A DNA stretch of 64,000 nucleotides from Desulfobulbaceae bacterium UBA2273. Lineage in GTDB: Bacteria; Desulfobacterota; Desulfobulbia; Desulfobulbales; Desulfurivibrionaceae. Below the pieces are notes generated by a model. The model worked only from the letters and a program-made list of their open reading frames with translations, was not told where the DNA came from and ran no database searches. Both the position numbers and the translations under genes were made by a program. Shown here piece by piece: positions 1 through 8,140 of this stretch; the stretch's first letter is position 1, and the number at the start of each line of letters is the position of its first letter. The DNA lies in NCBI GenBank assembly GCA_002347095.1, contig DDWZ01000028.1:62001-126000 (forward strand). The letters are read 5' to 3'.

Positions 1-516
1 TATGCCTTCTTTGCCCCAAACGAGGTAATCGAAGAGATTGTTTCGGTCATGGAGCATACCTTCAACCTTGACCGGGTGACCATCCGGTGCCAGTTGGATC
101 CGTTGCTTCCCGGTTTTTTGGGCGACAGGGATAAATTCAAGCAGGTTCTGGTGAACCTGCTCAACAACGCGCACGATGCCATCGGCACGGATGGCCGCAT
201 TTGCATCACCACCTCTTTTGATGCCATGCGCAGCGAGCTGGTGATGACGGTGAGCGATACCGGCCAGGGTATCCCCAAGGAAGATCAAGGGAGAATCTTC
301 GACCCGTTTTTTACGACAAAACCGGTGGACAAGGGAACCGGTCTCGGATTATCTGTGAGCTACGGGATCATTCAGGAGCACGGCGGAAGGATAACCGTGG
401 AAAGTCCCCCGGGGGCAGACCATGCCTGCGATAACAAGGAGGACCGGGGCGCTGCCTTCCTGGTCCGCCTGCCGACGGTATATTTCCAGGAAGGGCAGGG
501 GGTACTGAAAAATTGA
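1..516 (+). CDS. Sensor histidine kinase, C-terminal part (5' end outside window)
   Basis: The reading frame is open from base 1, so the gene begins upstream of the window. The visible part is a complete HATPase_c domain: an N-box (NLLNNAHDAIG), a G1 box (DTGQGI), an F box (IFDPFFTTK) and a G2 box (GTGLGLS). This arrangement is typical of NtrB-like kinases, which autophosphorylate a histidine with ATP; the DHp helix with that histidine lies off-window. A CheY-like receiver gene follows 22 bp downstream, so the two probably form a cotranscribed signalling pair. The input signal cannot be judged. Confidence 0.93.
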   Translation, partial: YAFFAPNEVIEEIVSVMEHTFNLDRVTIRCQLDPLLPGFLGDRDKFKQVLVNLLNNAHDAIGTDGRICITTSFDAMRSELVMTVSDTGQGIPKEDQGRIFDPFFTTKPVDKGTGLGLSVSYGIIQEHGGRITVESPPGADHACDNKEDRGAAFLVRLPTVYFQEGQGVLKN

Positions 517-538
517 TTGTGAGGAGCAAGAGCGCATA

Positions 539-898
539 ATGGCCAGAATTCTTGTGCTGGATGATGTCCCGGACGCCTTGAGCATGATCAGGCGTATCCT
601 GGAGAAGAAGGGGCATGAGATCGCTACCTTCACCGAAGAGGAAGAGGCGCTCAAGTATGCCCGGGACAACAGGGTTGATCTGGCGATCCTTGATATCAAG
701 CTTAAAAAAATGAGCGGGGTCGAGGTGCTGGAGGAGTTGAAAAAAATTAATCCCACCGGGCGGGTGATCATGCTCACCGGCTATCCCACCATGGAAAGCG
801 CCCGGGAGTCCCTGCGGCTGGGGGCCAACGACTATTGCGTGAAGCCGCTTGACAAGGTTGAACTGGAAGAGAAGGTCAGCCGGGTGTTGGCTGGATAG
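539..898 (+). CDS. Stand-alone CheY-like response regulator receiver
   Basis: This 119-residue protein is a single receiver domain with no output domain. The acidic pair is D8/D9, the phospho-acceptor is D52 (AILDIK), the conserved Thr is T80 (MLTGY) and the conserved Lys is K102 (VKP). It sits 22 bp after a histidine kinase, its likely phosphodonor. With no DNA-binding or enzymatic domain it should act by protein contact or as a phosphorelay intermediate. The family assignment is secure; the partner is inferred from position. Confidence 0.93.
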   Translation: MARILVLDDVPDALSMIRRILEKKGHEIATFTEEEEALKYARDNRVDLAILDIKLKKMSGVEVLEELKKINPTGRVIMLTGYPTMESARESLRLGANDYCVKPLDKVELEEKVSRVLAG

Positions 899-1038
899 CC
901 TCTTGTCGAGGCATCCCCTGGGGGAAGTGCGGAGAAACAAGACGGCAGGGGCGTTGACCGCCCCGGAGAGAAGGGCTTTGCGCAAGATTTTTCCGGTTGC
1001 CCGGCACGGCGCAACGCGGAAACAGACGAAGGGGAAAG

Positions 1039-1446
1039 ATGGAAACCAAGCTCACGGAGCCGTTGCATGATGTGGCGCAGATTTGCCGGAACTACCATCG
1101 CAAGATACAGGTGCTGGCCGGGGTACTTTTCTGCGCCGTTGTTCTGGGGGGACTTGTCCTCTTTTTCGAGTGGGCGCAGAAACCCATTTTTACCAACACG
1201 GCCTTTGCGCTCTTTGTCTGCGCCGGCTTTGTCTTTGTCTATTACATGGAAGGGCTGAAGGAGTACAAGGAGATCACTCCCAGCGAGCAGGGCAAGGCGG
1301 CCGAGTTCGCCCGCGAGTACCCCGAGGTTGCGGAATACCTGCAGAAGGTTGCCGCGACGGGCAGGAAGATGGTGGCGATGGAATATGAGGAGATCGTCGC
1401 CTTTGTTGAGGAGAAAAAAGGGGAAGGCGCGAACAAGGGAAACTAG
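1039..1446 (+). CDS. Small two-helix membrane protein, function unknown
   Basis: The protein is 135 residues when started at the ATG preceded by a GAAGGGGAAAG ribosome-binding site; an in-frame ATG 42 bases upstream lacks one. Two hydrophobic segments near residues 23-44 (containing GVLFCAVVLGGLVLFFEW) and 51-69 are followed by a charged, helical, Glu/Lys-rich cytoplasmic tail. I do not recognise a family. It follows the receiver gene by about 140 bp on the same strand and converges with the MinD/NifX operon, so it may be the last gene of the two-component operon. Confidence 0.7.
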   Translation: METKLTEPLHDVAQICRNYHRKIQVLAGVLFCAVVLGGLVLFFEWAQKPIFTNTAFALFVCAGFVFVYYMEGLKEYKEITPSEQGKAAEFAREYPEVAEYLQKVAATGRKMVAMEYEEIVAFVEEKKGEGANKGN

Positions 1447-1522
1447 GCGCTTGCCGCAACGGGCTTCTTGTTCAGCCCTTGCTCTCCTGTGCGAAAGGTG
1501 AGGGTGTGTGATTTCTTCCCTG

Positions 1523-2398
1523 TCAGGCAGACAGGGATAATTGGATGATTTTTTCGTACAGTCCGCGCACAGCCTTTGCCGCCGCCGAATCCGGCGCCTG
1601 CTGCAATAGCGGCACTCCCTTGACCACCGCATCCACCATGGCCGTGTCGAATGGTATTGTGCCGAGGACCGGGATGGCCTGTTCCCGGCAAACCTGGCTG
1701 ATATCGGCGCTGTAGCCGGGGTGGAGATCCCATTTGTTGATGCAGACCCCCATTGGGAGCTTGAAATGGCGGACGAGTTCCGCCACCCTTTTGAGGTCAT
1801 GGAGGCCGGAAAGGGTTGGCTCTGTAACCAGGAGGACAAGGTCGGCTCCGGAGAGCGAGGCGATGACCGGACAGCCTATCCCGGGAGGGCCGTCCACCAG
1901 CAGCCATGCCGCATTTGCCTTTTCAGCCTCTTCCCTGGCTCTTTTTTTGACCAGGGAGACGAGCTTGCCGGAATTTTCCTCGCCGATGCCCAGGCGGGCA
2001 TGGATCATGGGCCCGTATTCGGTATCCGAGAGAAACCACTCTCCGCAGTGCTTTTCCTGAAGGCGGATTGCCCCTTCCGGGCAAAAGCGGGCGCAGACGC
2101 CGCATCCCTCGCAGGAAAACGGGATCAGTTCGGCTACGGCGTTGATGCGGACGGCCCGGAATTGGCAGAGTTCGGCGCAGGTTCCGCAGGCGTTGCACAG
2201 GGCAGGGTCGATGACTGCCAGCACCCCGGACCGGAACTCATGCTCCTCGCGGATCCGAGGGGAGAGAAGCAGGTGGAGGTCGGCGGCATCCACATCGCAA
2301 TCCGCCAGGACCGTTTGGGGCAGCAGCATGGCCAGGGCGGCGGTTATCGAGGTTTTCCCGGTGCCGCCCTTGCCGCTTACGATCAGGAGTTCCTTCAT
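1523..2398 (-). CDS. MinD/Mrp-type P-loop ATPase with inserted 2x[4Fe-4S] ferredoxin domain (ORP-like)
   Basis: This 291-residue protein opens with a deviant Walker A motif (SGKGGTGKTS), typical of the SIMIBI/MinD class. Two ferredoxin-like Cys clusters follow (CNACGTCAELC and CEGCGVCARFC) near residues 68-110, then the switch motif VDGPPGIGCP. Such ATPases with inserted ferredoxin domains occur beside NifX-like proteins in anaerobes, including the Desulfovibrio orange-protein (ORP) complex. Its start overlaps the stop of the preceding paralogue by 4 bp (ATGA), so the two are translationally coupled and probably work as a heteropair. The assignment to an ORP-like complex is inference from gene order. 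Confidence 0.92.
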   Translation of the reverse strand: MKELLIVSGKGGTGKTSITAALAMLLPQTVLADCDVDAADLHLLLSPRIREEHEFRSGVLAVIDPALCNACGTCAELCQFRAVRINAVAELIPFSCEGCGVCARFCPEGAIRLQEKHCGEWFLSDTEYGPMIHARLGIGEENSGKLVSLVKKRAREEAEKANAAWLLVDGPPGIGCPVIASLSGADLVLLVTEPTLSGLHDLKRVAELVRHFKLPMGVCINKWDLHPGYSADISQVCREQAIPVLGTIPFDTAMVDAVVKGVPLLQQAPDSAAAKAVRGLYEKIIQLSLSA

Positions 2399-3225
2399 TG
2401 GCTGATCTCCTTGAGCAGGGAGGAGAAGATGGGGAGCAGTTCCGGCCGGCAGTTGACCAGGGGAATGCCGGCGGCGTAGCCTTCGGCTATCTTCCGGTCA
2501 AAAGGGATTTCAAGATGCACGGGGATATTTTCCTCCCGGCACCATTTTCCTGTTTTGCCGTCGCCCAGGTCGGCCCGGTTGAGGATGACTCCGAAGGGCT
2601 GCTCCAGTTTACGCAAAACCCCCACGGCAAGCCGCAAGTCATGAAGGCCGAAGGGGGTCTCCTCGCTGACCAGCAGGGTGTAGTCGGCGCCGGTTATGGC
2701 GGCGAGGAGGGGGCAGGATGTGCCCGGAGGCGCATCGAGGATGACAAGCCCATCGTTGAGGACGGCTTCTTCCTTTACCGCGCTGATAAGCGGCGCGGCC
2801 ATGGCTTCTCCTACCCGGAGGGTGCCCTGGCTGAAGCCGATAGTGCCTGCCCGGCCGCTTTCCAGGAGGCCCAGCACCCTTTTTCCCCTGGTGAGTGCGT
2901 TTTCCGGGCAGACCAGAAAGCAGCCCCCGCAGGCATGGCAAAGTTCCGTGAAGGCCATGGCCGTGGAACCGAAAACCGTGATGGCGTTGAAGCGGCAGAT
3001 ATCCCGGCACTCGCCGCAGCCGCTGCATTGCGTCTCAACCACCTCCGGCACGGTGAGGGCGAATTCACGGCGTTGATCCAGAACCGGTTTGAGCAGAATG
3101 TGGCCATTGGGTTCCTCCACATCACAATCCGCGTAATGGACCGGTCCGTCGGCGGCCAGGGCAAGGCTTACGGCAATGGTGGTTTTGCCCGTCCCTCCCT
3201 TGCCGCTGGCAATGGCGATTTTCAT
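2395..3225 (-). CDS. MinD/Mrp-type P-loop ATPase with ferredoxin insert, paralogue of the next gene
   Basis: The protein is 276 residues when started at MKIAIASGKGGTGKT, which overlaps the end of the NifX-like gene by 4 bp. A longer in-frame extension exists but is Arg/Gly-rich read-through of the NifX gene end. It has the deviant Walker A motif at residues 7-14, two [4Fe-4S] motifs (CSGCGECRDIC and CHACGGCFLVC) and the switch motif DAPPGTSCP. It is clearly paralogous to the ATPase encoded just downstream. Together with the NifX-like protein it probably forms a metal- or cluster-handling ATPase complex in the cytoplasm; the exact substrate is unknown. Confidence 0.92.
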   Translation of the reverse strand: MKIAIASGKGGTGKTTIAVSLALAADGPVHYADCDVEEPNGHILLKPVLDQRREFALTVPEVVETQCSGCGECRDICRFNAITVFGSTAMAFTELCHACGGCFLVCPENALTRGKRVLGLLESGRAGTIGFSQGTLRVGEAMAAPLISAVKEEAVLNDGLVILDAPPGTSCPLLAAITGADYTLLVSEETPFGLHDLRLAVGVLRKLEQPFGVILNRADLGDGKTGKWCREENIPVHLEIPFDRKIAEGYAAGIPLVNCRPELLPIFSSLLKEISQ

Positions 3226-3698
3226 GCCCCGCCCCGCCCGCCCCGACCGCTCTGCCTGGCCCGGCAGCCGCCCGTGCCGCATCCCCGGCCCAACCCCTTG
3301 CCTTTTTTCTGCCTGCAAGGGCTTGCGGGTTGCGAGCCGGTCCGCGGCGGGGAAGGCGTGCCGGGCGCAGGGGCATCCTGCCCGCCCCGGAACTGGTCGA
3401 TTGCCTCGGCCACTGTTCCCGTAATGTTGTTCAGCATGGCAATTCCTGCTTTTTCGCAGACGGCGGCGGCCTTGGGGCCGACAACGCCGGTGAGCACCGC
3501 CCCTGCACCGGCGTCGGCGATAAGACCAGCCGCTTTGATGCCGGCGCCCTGCGCCGCTTCGCCTGCGGCCTGGTTGTCAATGGCCTCGATGATGGTCTTG
3601 GTGTCCGCATCGACAATGAGCAGGTACGCGGCCCGTCCGAAGCGTGGGTCAACGGTGGAAGAAAGGTCTTTCCCTGTGGCGCTGATGGCGATTTTCAT
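3222..3698 (-). CDS. NifX/NifB-C-terminal-like (dinitrogenase Fe-Mo cofactor type) protein, ORP-like
   Basis: This 158-residue protein has the NifX/VnfX fold signature: an N-terminal MKIAISATGKDLSS, then DPRFGRA, and the glycine-rich GAGAVLTGVVGPKA. Members bind Fe-Mo-S clusters; in Desulfovibrio the family includes the orange protein that carries a Mo-Cu-S cluster. The last ~45 residues are a low-complexity Gly/Arg tail with Cys residues (RGCGTGGC), plausible for metal binding. No nitrogenase genes are visible, which argues for an ORP-like rather than a nitrogen-fixation role. It is the first gene of a three-gene overlapping operon. Confidence 0.9.
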   Translation of the reverse strand: MKIAISATGKDLSSTVDPRFGRAAYLLIVDADTKTIIEAIDNQAAGEAAQGAGIKAAGLIADAGAGAVLTGVVGPKAAAVCEKAGIAMLNNITGTVAEAIDQFRGGQDAPAPGTPSPPRTGSQPASPCRQKKGKGLGRGCGTGGCRARQSGRGGRGGA

Positions 3699-3743
3699 GG
3701 CGAATCCTCCTGAGAACAGTGGTGGAAGGGAAGTGGCGGGATT

Positions 3744-3783
3744 ATTATGTGCATATGCTCATAATTGTTGTAAAGTTTTTACA
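3744..3783 (-). promoter_or_regulatory. Two palindromes overlapping the likely promoter of the NifX/MinD operon
   Basis: A 22-bp near-perfect palindrome lies at 3744-3765 (outer arms ATTATG/CATAAT, centre GCATATGC, one mismatched pair). A perfect 15-bp palindrome, TGTAAAGTTTTTACA, lies at 3769-3783. Read on the minus strand, TTTACA (3769-3774) could be a -35 box with an AT-rich -10 region inside the larger palindrome. The sites lie 46-85 bp upstream of the NifX start, as expected for a repressor or activator operator. I looked for a -24/-12 element here and did not find one. Confidence 0.55.
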
Positions 3784-3959
3784 GGGGCCTGTCAAGGGGG
3801 ATTTGTGGCCGGCGCGGCAAGCGGCGCCGGCGGGAAGTGCCCAAAACGTTCTTGTTATTTCTACCGTCCCCGGTATAGTTGAGGCAGTCTCTCACCGCCT
3901 TTCCGTGACCAACTGCTCGTTCCCCTGAATGATCCGCCAAGGAGCCTGTCCCGGCAGCC

Positions 3960-6062
3960 ATGTGTCCACTCGATCCGAAAAATCCGTTTTCGCTTTTCCG
4001 TGGCAGCGTCCTCGGCGCCATCACGGAAGGGGTTTTTACCGTTGACCGGGATTTGCGGATCACCTCGTTCAATCGTTCCGCCGAAAAGATTACCGGGGTC
4101 ACAGCGGAAGAAGCCATCGGCCGGAAATGCCATGAGATTTTTCAGTCCGACATCTGCGACTCCGCCTGCGCGATCAAAATAGCCATGGAAACCGGCGGAG
4201 AGGTCATCAAGCACGGGGTCAACATCCGCACCAAAAGCGGCGCCCTCCTCCCCATCAGCGTTACCGGCTCGGTGTTGCGCAACGAGCAAGGGGAAATCAC
4301 CGGCGGGGTGGAGACCTTCCGGGATGTCTCCGCGCTGGAGGATCTGCGCAAGGAAATCTTTCTGGATAATTTTATTCTCGATTCCATTGCCGACGGCGCC
4401 TTTACCGTGGACAAGGATTTCCGGATCACCTCCTTCAACCGGGCGGCCGAGGATATCACCGGGGTGCGCCGTTGCGATGCCGTCGGCAAAAAATGCCACG
4501 AGGTGCTGCGGGCCAATATCTGCCAGACGGCCTGCGTTCTGAAAAAATCCATCGAGACCGGCGTGGATGCGGTCAGTCACAAGGTCTATATCCAGGATAT
4601 CGAAGAAGATTTTTTGCCCGTCAGCGTCAGCGCTTCCGCCCTGCGCAACGAGTGCGGCGAGATCATCGGCGGGGTGGAGACCTTCCGGGACATCTCCGCC
4701 CAGGAGTCCCTGCGCAAGGAAGTTTCCATGGGCGAGTTGATCCTCGACTCCATTGCCGACGGCGCTTTCACCGTGGACAAGGATTTCCGGATCACTTCCT
4801 TCAACCGGGCAGCCGAGGATATTACCGGGGTGCACCGCAGCAAAGCCATGGGCAGAAAGTGCCATGAGGTGTTGCGGGCCGATATCTGCCATGAGACCTG
4901 CGCCCTGAAGAAGTCCATTGCAACCGGCAGGGATGTCTCAAACATAAAGGTCTATATCCACGATGCGGAAGACGATCTTGTGCCCATCAGCGTCAACACC
5001 TCCGTGCTGCGCGGCGAGAACGGCGAAGTCATCGGCGGGGTCGAGACCTTTCGGGATATCTCCTCCCTGGAAGCCCTGCGCAAGGAAATCTCCGAAACAT
5101 ACAGTTTCAATGACATCATCAGTAAAAATCACAAAATCAAAAATATTTTTGCCACCCTTCCCGATATTGCCAGAAGTGACAGTACGGTTCTCATCGAAGG
5201 GGCAAGCGGCTCGGGCAAGGAGCTTTTTGCCAAGGCCATCCATTCCCTGAGCAAACGCAAGGGCCGATATATCACCCTCAACTGTGCCGCGCTCCCCGAC
5301 ACCCTGCTGGAGTCCGAACTATTCGGCTACGAAAAGGGGGCTTTCACCGATGCCAAGGCCAACAAGCCCGGACGCTTCGCCCTGGCGGAGAAAGGGACCA
5401 TTTTTCTTGATGAAATCGGCGATATCTCTCCGGCCTTGCAGTTGAAGCTCCTGCGGGTTCTCCAGGAAAAGGAGTATGAGCCCTTGGGCGGCACCGCCAC
5501 CCGCAAGACCGATGTCCGGGTGATTGCCGCCACCAACAAGAATCTGAAGGAACAGGTGGACAAGGGAACTTTCCGCGCCGATCTCTTCTACCGGCTCAAT
5601 GTTATCAAGATATCCCTGCCCTCCCTGGCGGAGCGCCGGGAGGATATTCCTCTTCTTGTTGATCATTTCATAAGTAAGTTCAATAAGTTGAAAAACAAAA
5701 AGATAAAAACCGTATCTCCGGATGTTCTGGACATTCTTATGCGCCACGAGTTTCCAGGGAATGTGCGGGAGCTGGAAAATATCATCGAATACTGTTTTGT
5801 CCTCTGCCATGGGGAGACGATCGAAAGAATGCATCTGCCCGAAGGGCTGGTTCCGCGAACTTCCGGGGAAGAGGCGGATTTTGAGAATCTCCGCATCGAG
5901 GCAAACCCTCTCCTCAATGCCGAAGCGAGCACGATTTTTGATGCCCTGCAAAGGTTCAACGGGCATCGGGGCAAGTCGGCTTCCTACCTCGGCATCGACA
6001 AGGCAACGCTCTGGCGGAAGATGAAAAAGTTTGATATCTCCTTCCCCGCAGGCCGCGAATGA
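3960..6062 (+). CDS. Sigma-54-dependent transcriptional activator with three tandem Cys-containing PAS domains
   Basis: The 700-residue protein carries three PAS domains spaced exactly 122 residues apart (about 15-135, 137-257, 259-379), an AAA+ sigma-54 interaction domain (about 385-625) and a Fis-type HTH at the C terminus. Walker A is GASGSGKE (414-421) and Walker B is IFLDEIGD. The sigma-54-contacting loop reads GAFTDA (460-465) rather than the canonical GAFTGA. Each PAS contains a KCHE...C...C signature, suggesting redox, metal or cofactor sensing. There is no receiver domain, so the input is direct. It is divergent from the ORP-like operon, the arrangement known for the D. vulgaris orp activator, and is next to a cytochrome operon with a sigma-54-type promoter. 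Confidence 0.95.
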   Translation: MCPLDPKNPFSLFRGSVLGAITEGVFTVDRDLRITSFNRSAEKITGVTAEEAIGRKCHEIFQSDICDSACAIKIAMETGGEVIKHGVNIRTKSGALLPISVTGSVLRNEQGEITGGVETFRDVSALEDLRKEIFLDNFILDSIADGAFTVDKDFRITSFNRAAEDITGVRRCDAVGKKCHEVLRANICQTACVLKKSIETGVDAVSHKVYIQDIEEDFLPVSVSASALRNECGEIIGGVETFRDISAQESLRKEVSMGELILDSIADGAFTVDKDFRITSFNRAAEDITGVHRSKAMGRKCHEVLRADICHETCALKKSIATGRDVSNIKVYIHDAEDDLVPISVNTSVLRGENGEVIGGVETFRDISSLEALRKEISETYSFNDIISKNHKIKNIFATLPDIARSDSTVLIEGASGSGKELFAKAIHSLSKRKGRYITLNCAALPDTLLESELFGYEKGAFTDAKANKPGRFALAEKGTIFLDEIGDISPALQLKLLRVLQEKEYEPLGGTATRKTDVRVIAATNKNLKEQVDKGTFRADLFYRLNVIKISLPSLAERREDIPLLVDHFISKFNKLKNKKIKTVSPDVLDILMRHEFPGNVRELENIIEYCFVLCHGETIERMHLPEGLVPRTSGEEADFENLRIEANPLLNAEASTIFDALQRFNGHRGKSASYLGIDKATLWRKMKKFDISFPAGRE

Positions 6063-6080
6063 GGGCTTGCAATAAAAAGC

Positions 6081-6118
6081 AAAAAAGAAGGGCTGCCACA
6101 TGGCAGCCCTTCTTTTTT
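6081..6118. terminator. Bidirectional rho-independent terminator
   Basis: An 18-bp perfect inverted repeat (6081-6098 and 6101-6118) with a CA loop has a GC-rich core GGGCTGCCA/TGGCAGCCC flanked by A6 and T6. It therefore ends transcripts from both directions. It lies between the 3' ends of the convergent activator gene and the cytochrome b gene. Confidence 0.95.
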
Positions 6119-6152
6119 AGTATTATGCGCAAGCAGAAGATCTTCGGTCTGT

Positions 6153-6773
6153 TTAATGGTGCTCCTCATAGCCGGTGAACATCGCTTTGAAATGCGCCAG
6201 CGGCGTATGTCCCAGGGTGGCAAGATAGCAATGCACCACCAGAAAGGAGGCAAAGAAGAAAAAGAAAAGCACGTGGATAGTATCGATGATCCGTATCCCG
6301 CCCAAGAGGTGGATGTAGTCCGAATAGCCTTTCACCTTCCAAAGAAAAACACCGGAGATCATCTGGGCCGGCAGCAGGACAAACATGATCCCCAGGTACG
6401 CCTTTTGCTGGAGGACGTTGAATTTGTTTTCCGGGGTCATGACGTGGGGATTGGGTTCGCCCCGGAAGATGCCATAGCCGTAAAATTTAACCTGTTTCAC
6501 TGCCTTGGCCACGAAGGTGCTGGGGTCCGGAAAATAAATGATGATCTTGCCGGTGCTCAGATAGTAGAAGAGCCAGAGGAAGTAGGCGGCAATAACGCCG
6601 AAGCCGGCAAAATTATGCAGGCTTACGCTGTCTTTGAGCGGCATGAGGTTGAGGATTTCCGCATAGCGGATCTGGAAACCGGTGGCAACCAGCAGAACTA
6701 TCCCCGCTGCATTAAGCCAATGCCAGACGCGAACCGGGGCCGGGTGAATATAGATCAGTTTCTCATGGCTCAT
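6153..6773 (-). CDS. Membrane diheme cytochrome b (b561/FdhI/PhsC type)
   Basis: The 206-residue integral membrane protein has about four hydrophobic helices. Conserved histidines suited to two b-haems appear in HPAPVRVWHWLNA, LHNFAGFG, IDTIHVLFF and VVHCYLA. This fold forms the quinol-oxidising or quinone-reducing anchor of formate dehydrogenases, thiosulfate reductases and similar complexes. It overlaps the upstream multiheme cytochrome c gene by 4 bp, so the two proteins almost certainly form one complex exchanging electrons between the quinone pool and periplasmic haems. Direction of electron flow cannot be told from sequence. Confidence 0.9.
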   Translation of the reverse strand: MSHEKLIYIHPAPVRVWHWLNAAGIVLLVATGFQIRYAEILNLMPLKDSVSLHNFAGFGVIAAYFLWLFYYLSTGKIIIYFPDPSTFVAKAVKQVKFYGYGIFRGEPNPHVMTPENKFNVLQQKAYLGIMFVLLPAQMISGVFLWKVKGYSDYIHLLGGIRIIDTIHVLFFFFFASFLVVHCYLATLGHTPLAHFKAMFTGYEEHH

Positions 6774-7924
6774 CGGGAAACCTCCTCTTGTATGTTTGAT
6801 TGTTCGGCTGCGTATTCATTCTTTCTGCGCAAGGGTATGGTGGCGATGCGCACGGCCAGATGGCCAAGCACCACGGAGAAGCCTCCGGCCAAAAGAAGAA
6901 AGCCTATCTTGTCGAGAAGCTTCATCCTCGTGCCGCCCAGGGCGTAAAAATGTCTCAGGCTGAAGCTTTCCAGCACGGCTCTGTCCACCTGGAAGTGGTC
7001 CGAGCTTCCGTCATCCTTGGTAAGCACCAGGGTGACCGCATCGAAATAGGGGGAATTCGCGGAATGGCAGGTTTTGCAATCGCGTTCCGCCTGTCCCCTG
7101 TTTATTTTATGGACACTGGGATGCATCTCGGCAACGAGTTCGGCATGAAAGATGGCATGGACGTTTTTTTGCCGGAGGATCAGTTCCAGATTCTCAAACT
7201 CCGTGACATTGATGATTTCATCCTTGTCCGTATCCAAAAGAAGCTTGAACTCGTTTTCGCTGATGCCGAGAATTTTCAGGATCTCCTGGCTGGAATAGAA
7301 CTTGTTGGTCATCAGATCGAAAAAGGAGAGGCGAATATGTCGGGGAGCGTCTGGCACATGGCAGACAACGCATTCCACAAAGGAGAAATGTTCATTTTTC
7401 TGGGGCAGCCAGTCATGCGACTGGTAGGGATTGTGGCATTTGGCGCAGCCATTGTTGGTTCGATCCGCCACTGACAAGGCTTCCTGCCGCGTTACATAGT
7501 GGTATCCGTGGCAGGCATTGCAGTTCATGGTGATGCCTTTGCCGCGGATTTTCATGTGCACGCTGTCCTTGAAGGCGTTGCTCGACTCCTCGTGACACAT
7601 GGTGCAGTTGACCAGGTCCAGTTGTTTTTTGTGGGGCACCTCTTGGTTGTAGTCCAGCTTAGAGATATCGACATGGCAATCAACGCAGCCGATGCCATTG
7701 TTGTGATGAACGGAATGGCTGAATTGTGTTTCGTCAATAAAGAGCTGTTCGCTCATCCGGCTGTGATTCATGCCCTCGGTTGTGCTTCTGGTGAGACTTT
7801 CGTCGCTGTGGCAGGCGAAACATTCGGAGTTTTCGATGGAGGCGGCCCCTGCCAAGGGAACCGCCGCAAAACAGGCGAGAGCGACGGCCAAGCCGATGCC
7901 GATCGGTGGGATTAAATTTTTCAT
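6770..7924 (-). CDS. Membrane-anchored heptaheme cytochrome c with an EF-hand-like loop
   Basis: The protein is 384 residues from the ATG that gives a proper Sec signal (MKNLIPPIGIGLAVALACFA); the in-frame extension upstream lacks sense. Seven CXXCH motifs lie at C35, C80, C107, C135, C160, C185 and C283. Between haems 6 and 7 is a 12-residue EF-hand-type loop, DTDKDEIINVTE (231-242). A C-terminal transmembrane helix near 335-362 anchors it with the soluble part in the periplasm. It overlaps the downstream cytochrome b gene (ATGA). It probably relays electrons between the quinone-linked cytochrome b and an unknown periplasmic partner. Confidence 0.93.
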   Translation of the reverse strand: MKNLIPPIGIGLAVALACFAAVPLAGAASIENSECFACHSDESLTRSTTEGMNHSRMSEQLFIDETQFSHSVHHNNGIGCVDCHVDISKLDYNQEVPHKKQLDLVNCTMCHEESSNAFKDSVHMKIRGKGITMNCNACHGYHYVTRQEALSVADRTNNGCAKCHNPYQSHDWLPQKNEHFSFVECVVCHVPDAPRHIRLSFFDLMTNKFYSSQEILKILGISENEFKLLLDTDKDEIINVTEFENLELILRQKNVHAIFHAELVAEMHPSVHKINRGQAERDCKTCHSANSPYFDAVTLVLTKDDGSSDHFQVDRAVLESFSLRHFYALGGTRMKLLDKIGFLLLAGGFSVVLGHLAVRIATIPLRRKNEYAAEQSNIQEEVSR

Positions 7925-8037
7925 GGTCTCTGGATCTCCCAGTGCATTCTTTAACAGCGGGTTTGTCCTGCCTGCGGCAGGCGCGCATGGGCCGGCTTGC
8001 TGAACATGTTCTCCGCTTGCAGGGGTTGGCGCACCTG

Positions 8038-8095
8038 TGCGCATGGTATCATTTTCGCTGGAAAACTTGCTCCAGCGGAAATGATACCATGCGCA
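8038..8095. repeat. Long perfect hairpin in the leader of the cytochrome c gene
   Basis: Two 24-nt arms (8038-8061 and 8072-8095) are complementary with one G:T pair around a 10-nt loop. It lies between the 75-residue membrane protein gene and the cytochrome c gene, 113 bp before the latter's start. There is no T-tract, so it is not a standard terminator. It could stabilise the downstream message, be an RNA processing site that sets different cytochrome and membrane-protein levels, or bind a regulator as DNA. Confidence 0.8.
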
Positions 8096-8140
8096 GTACT
8101 GACGGGAGTCGCCTTTGCCCTCGGTCGCAAGCGGAAAAGT

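Noticed and set aside
1518..1536. CCCTGTC/GACAGGG hairpin as a terminator between convergent genes
   Set aside because: It overlaps the stop codon of the ATPase gene and lacks a T-tract on either side, so I could not support it as a terminator.
2398..3882. 494-residue plus-strand reading frame
   Set aside because: It lies opposite the MinD ATPase and NifX genes with clear motifs on the minus strand; its composition is that of a shadow.
3699..3959. A sigma-54 promoter for the NifX/MinD operon
   Set aside because: I checked for GG-N10-GC on both strands in the spacer and found no good match; only a weak candidate with the wrong spacing was seen.
7925..8044. N-terminal extension of the heptaheme cytochrome
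   Set aside because: The extension precedes a normal signal peptide and would bury it; the internal ATG is far better.
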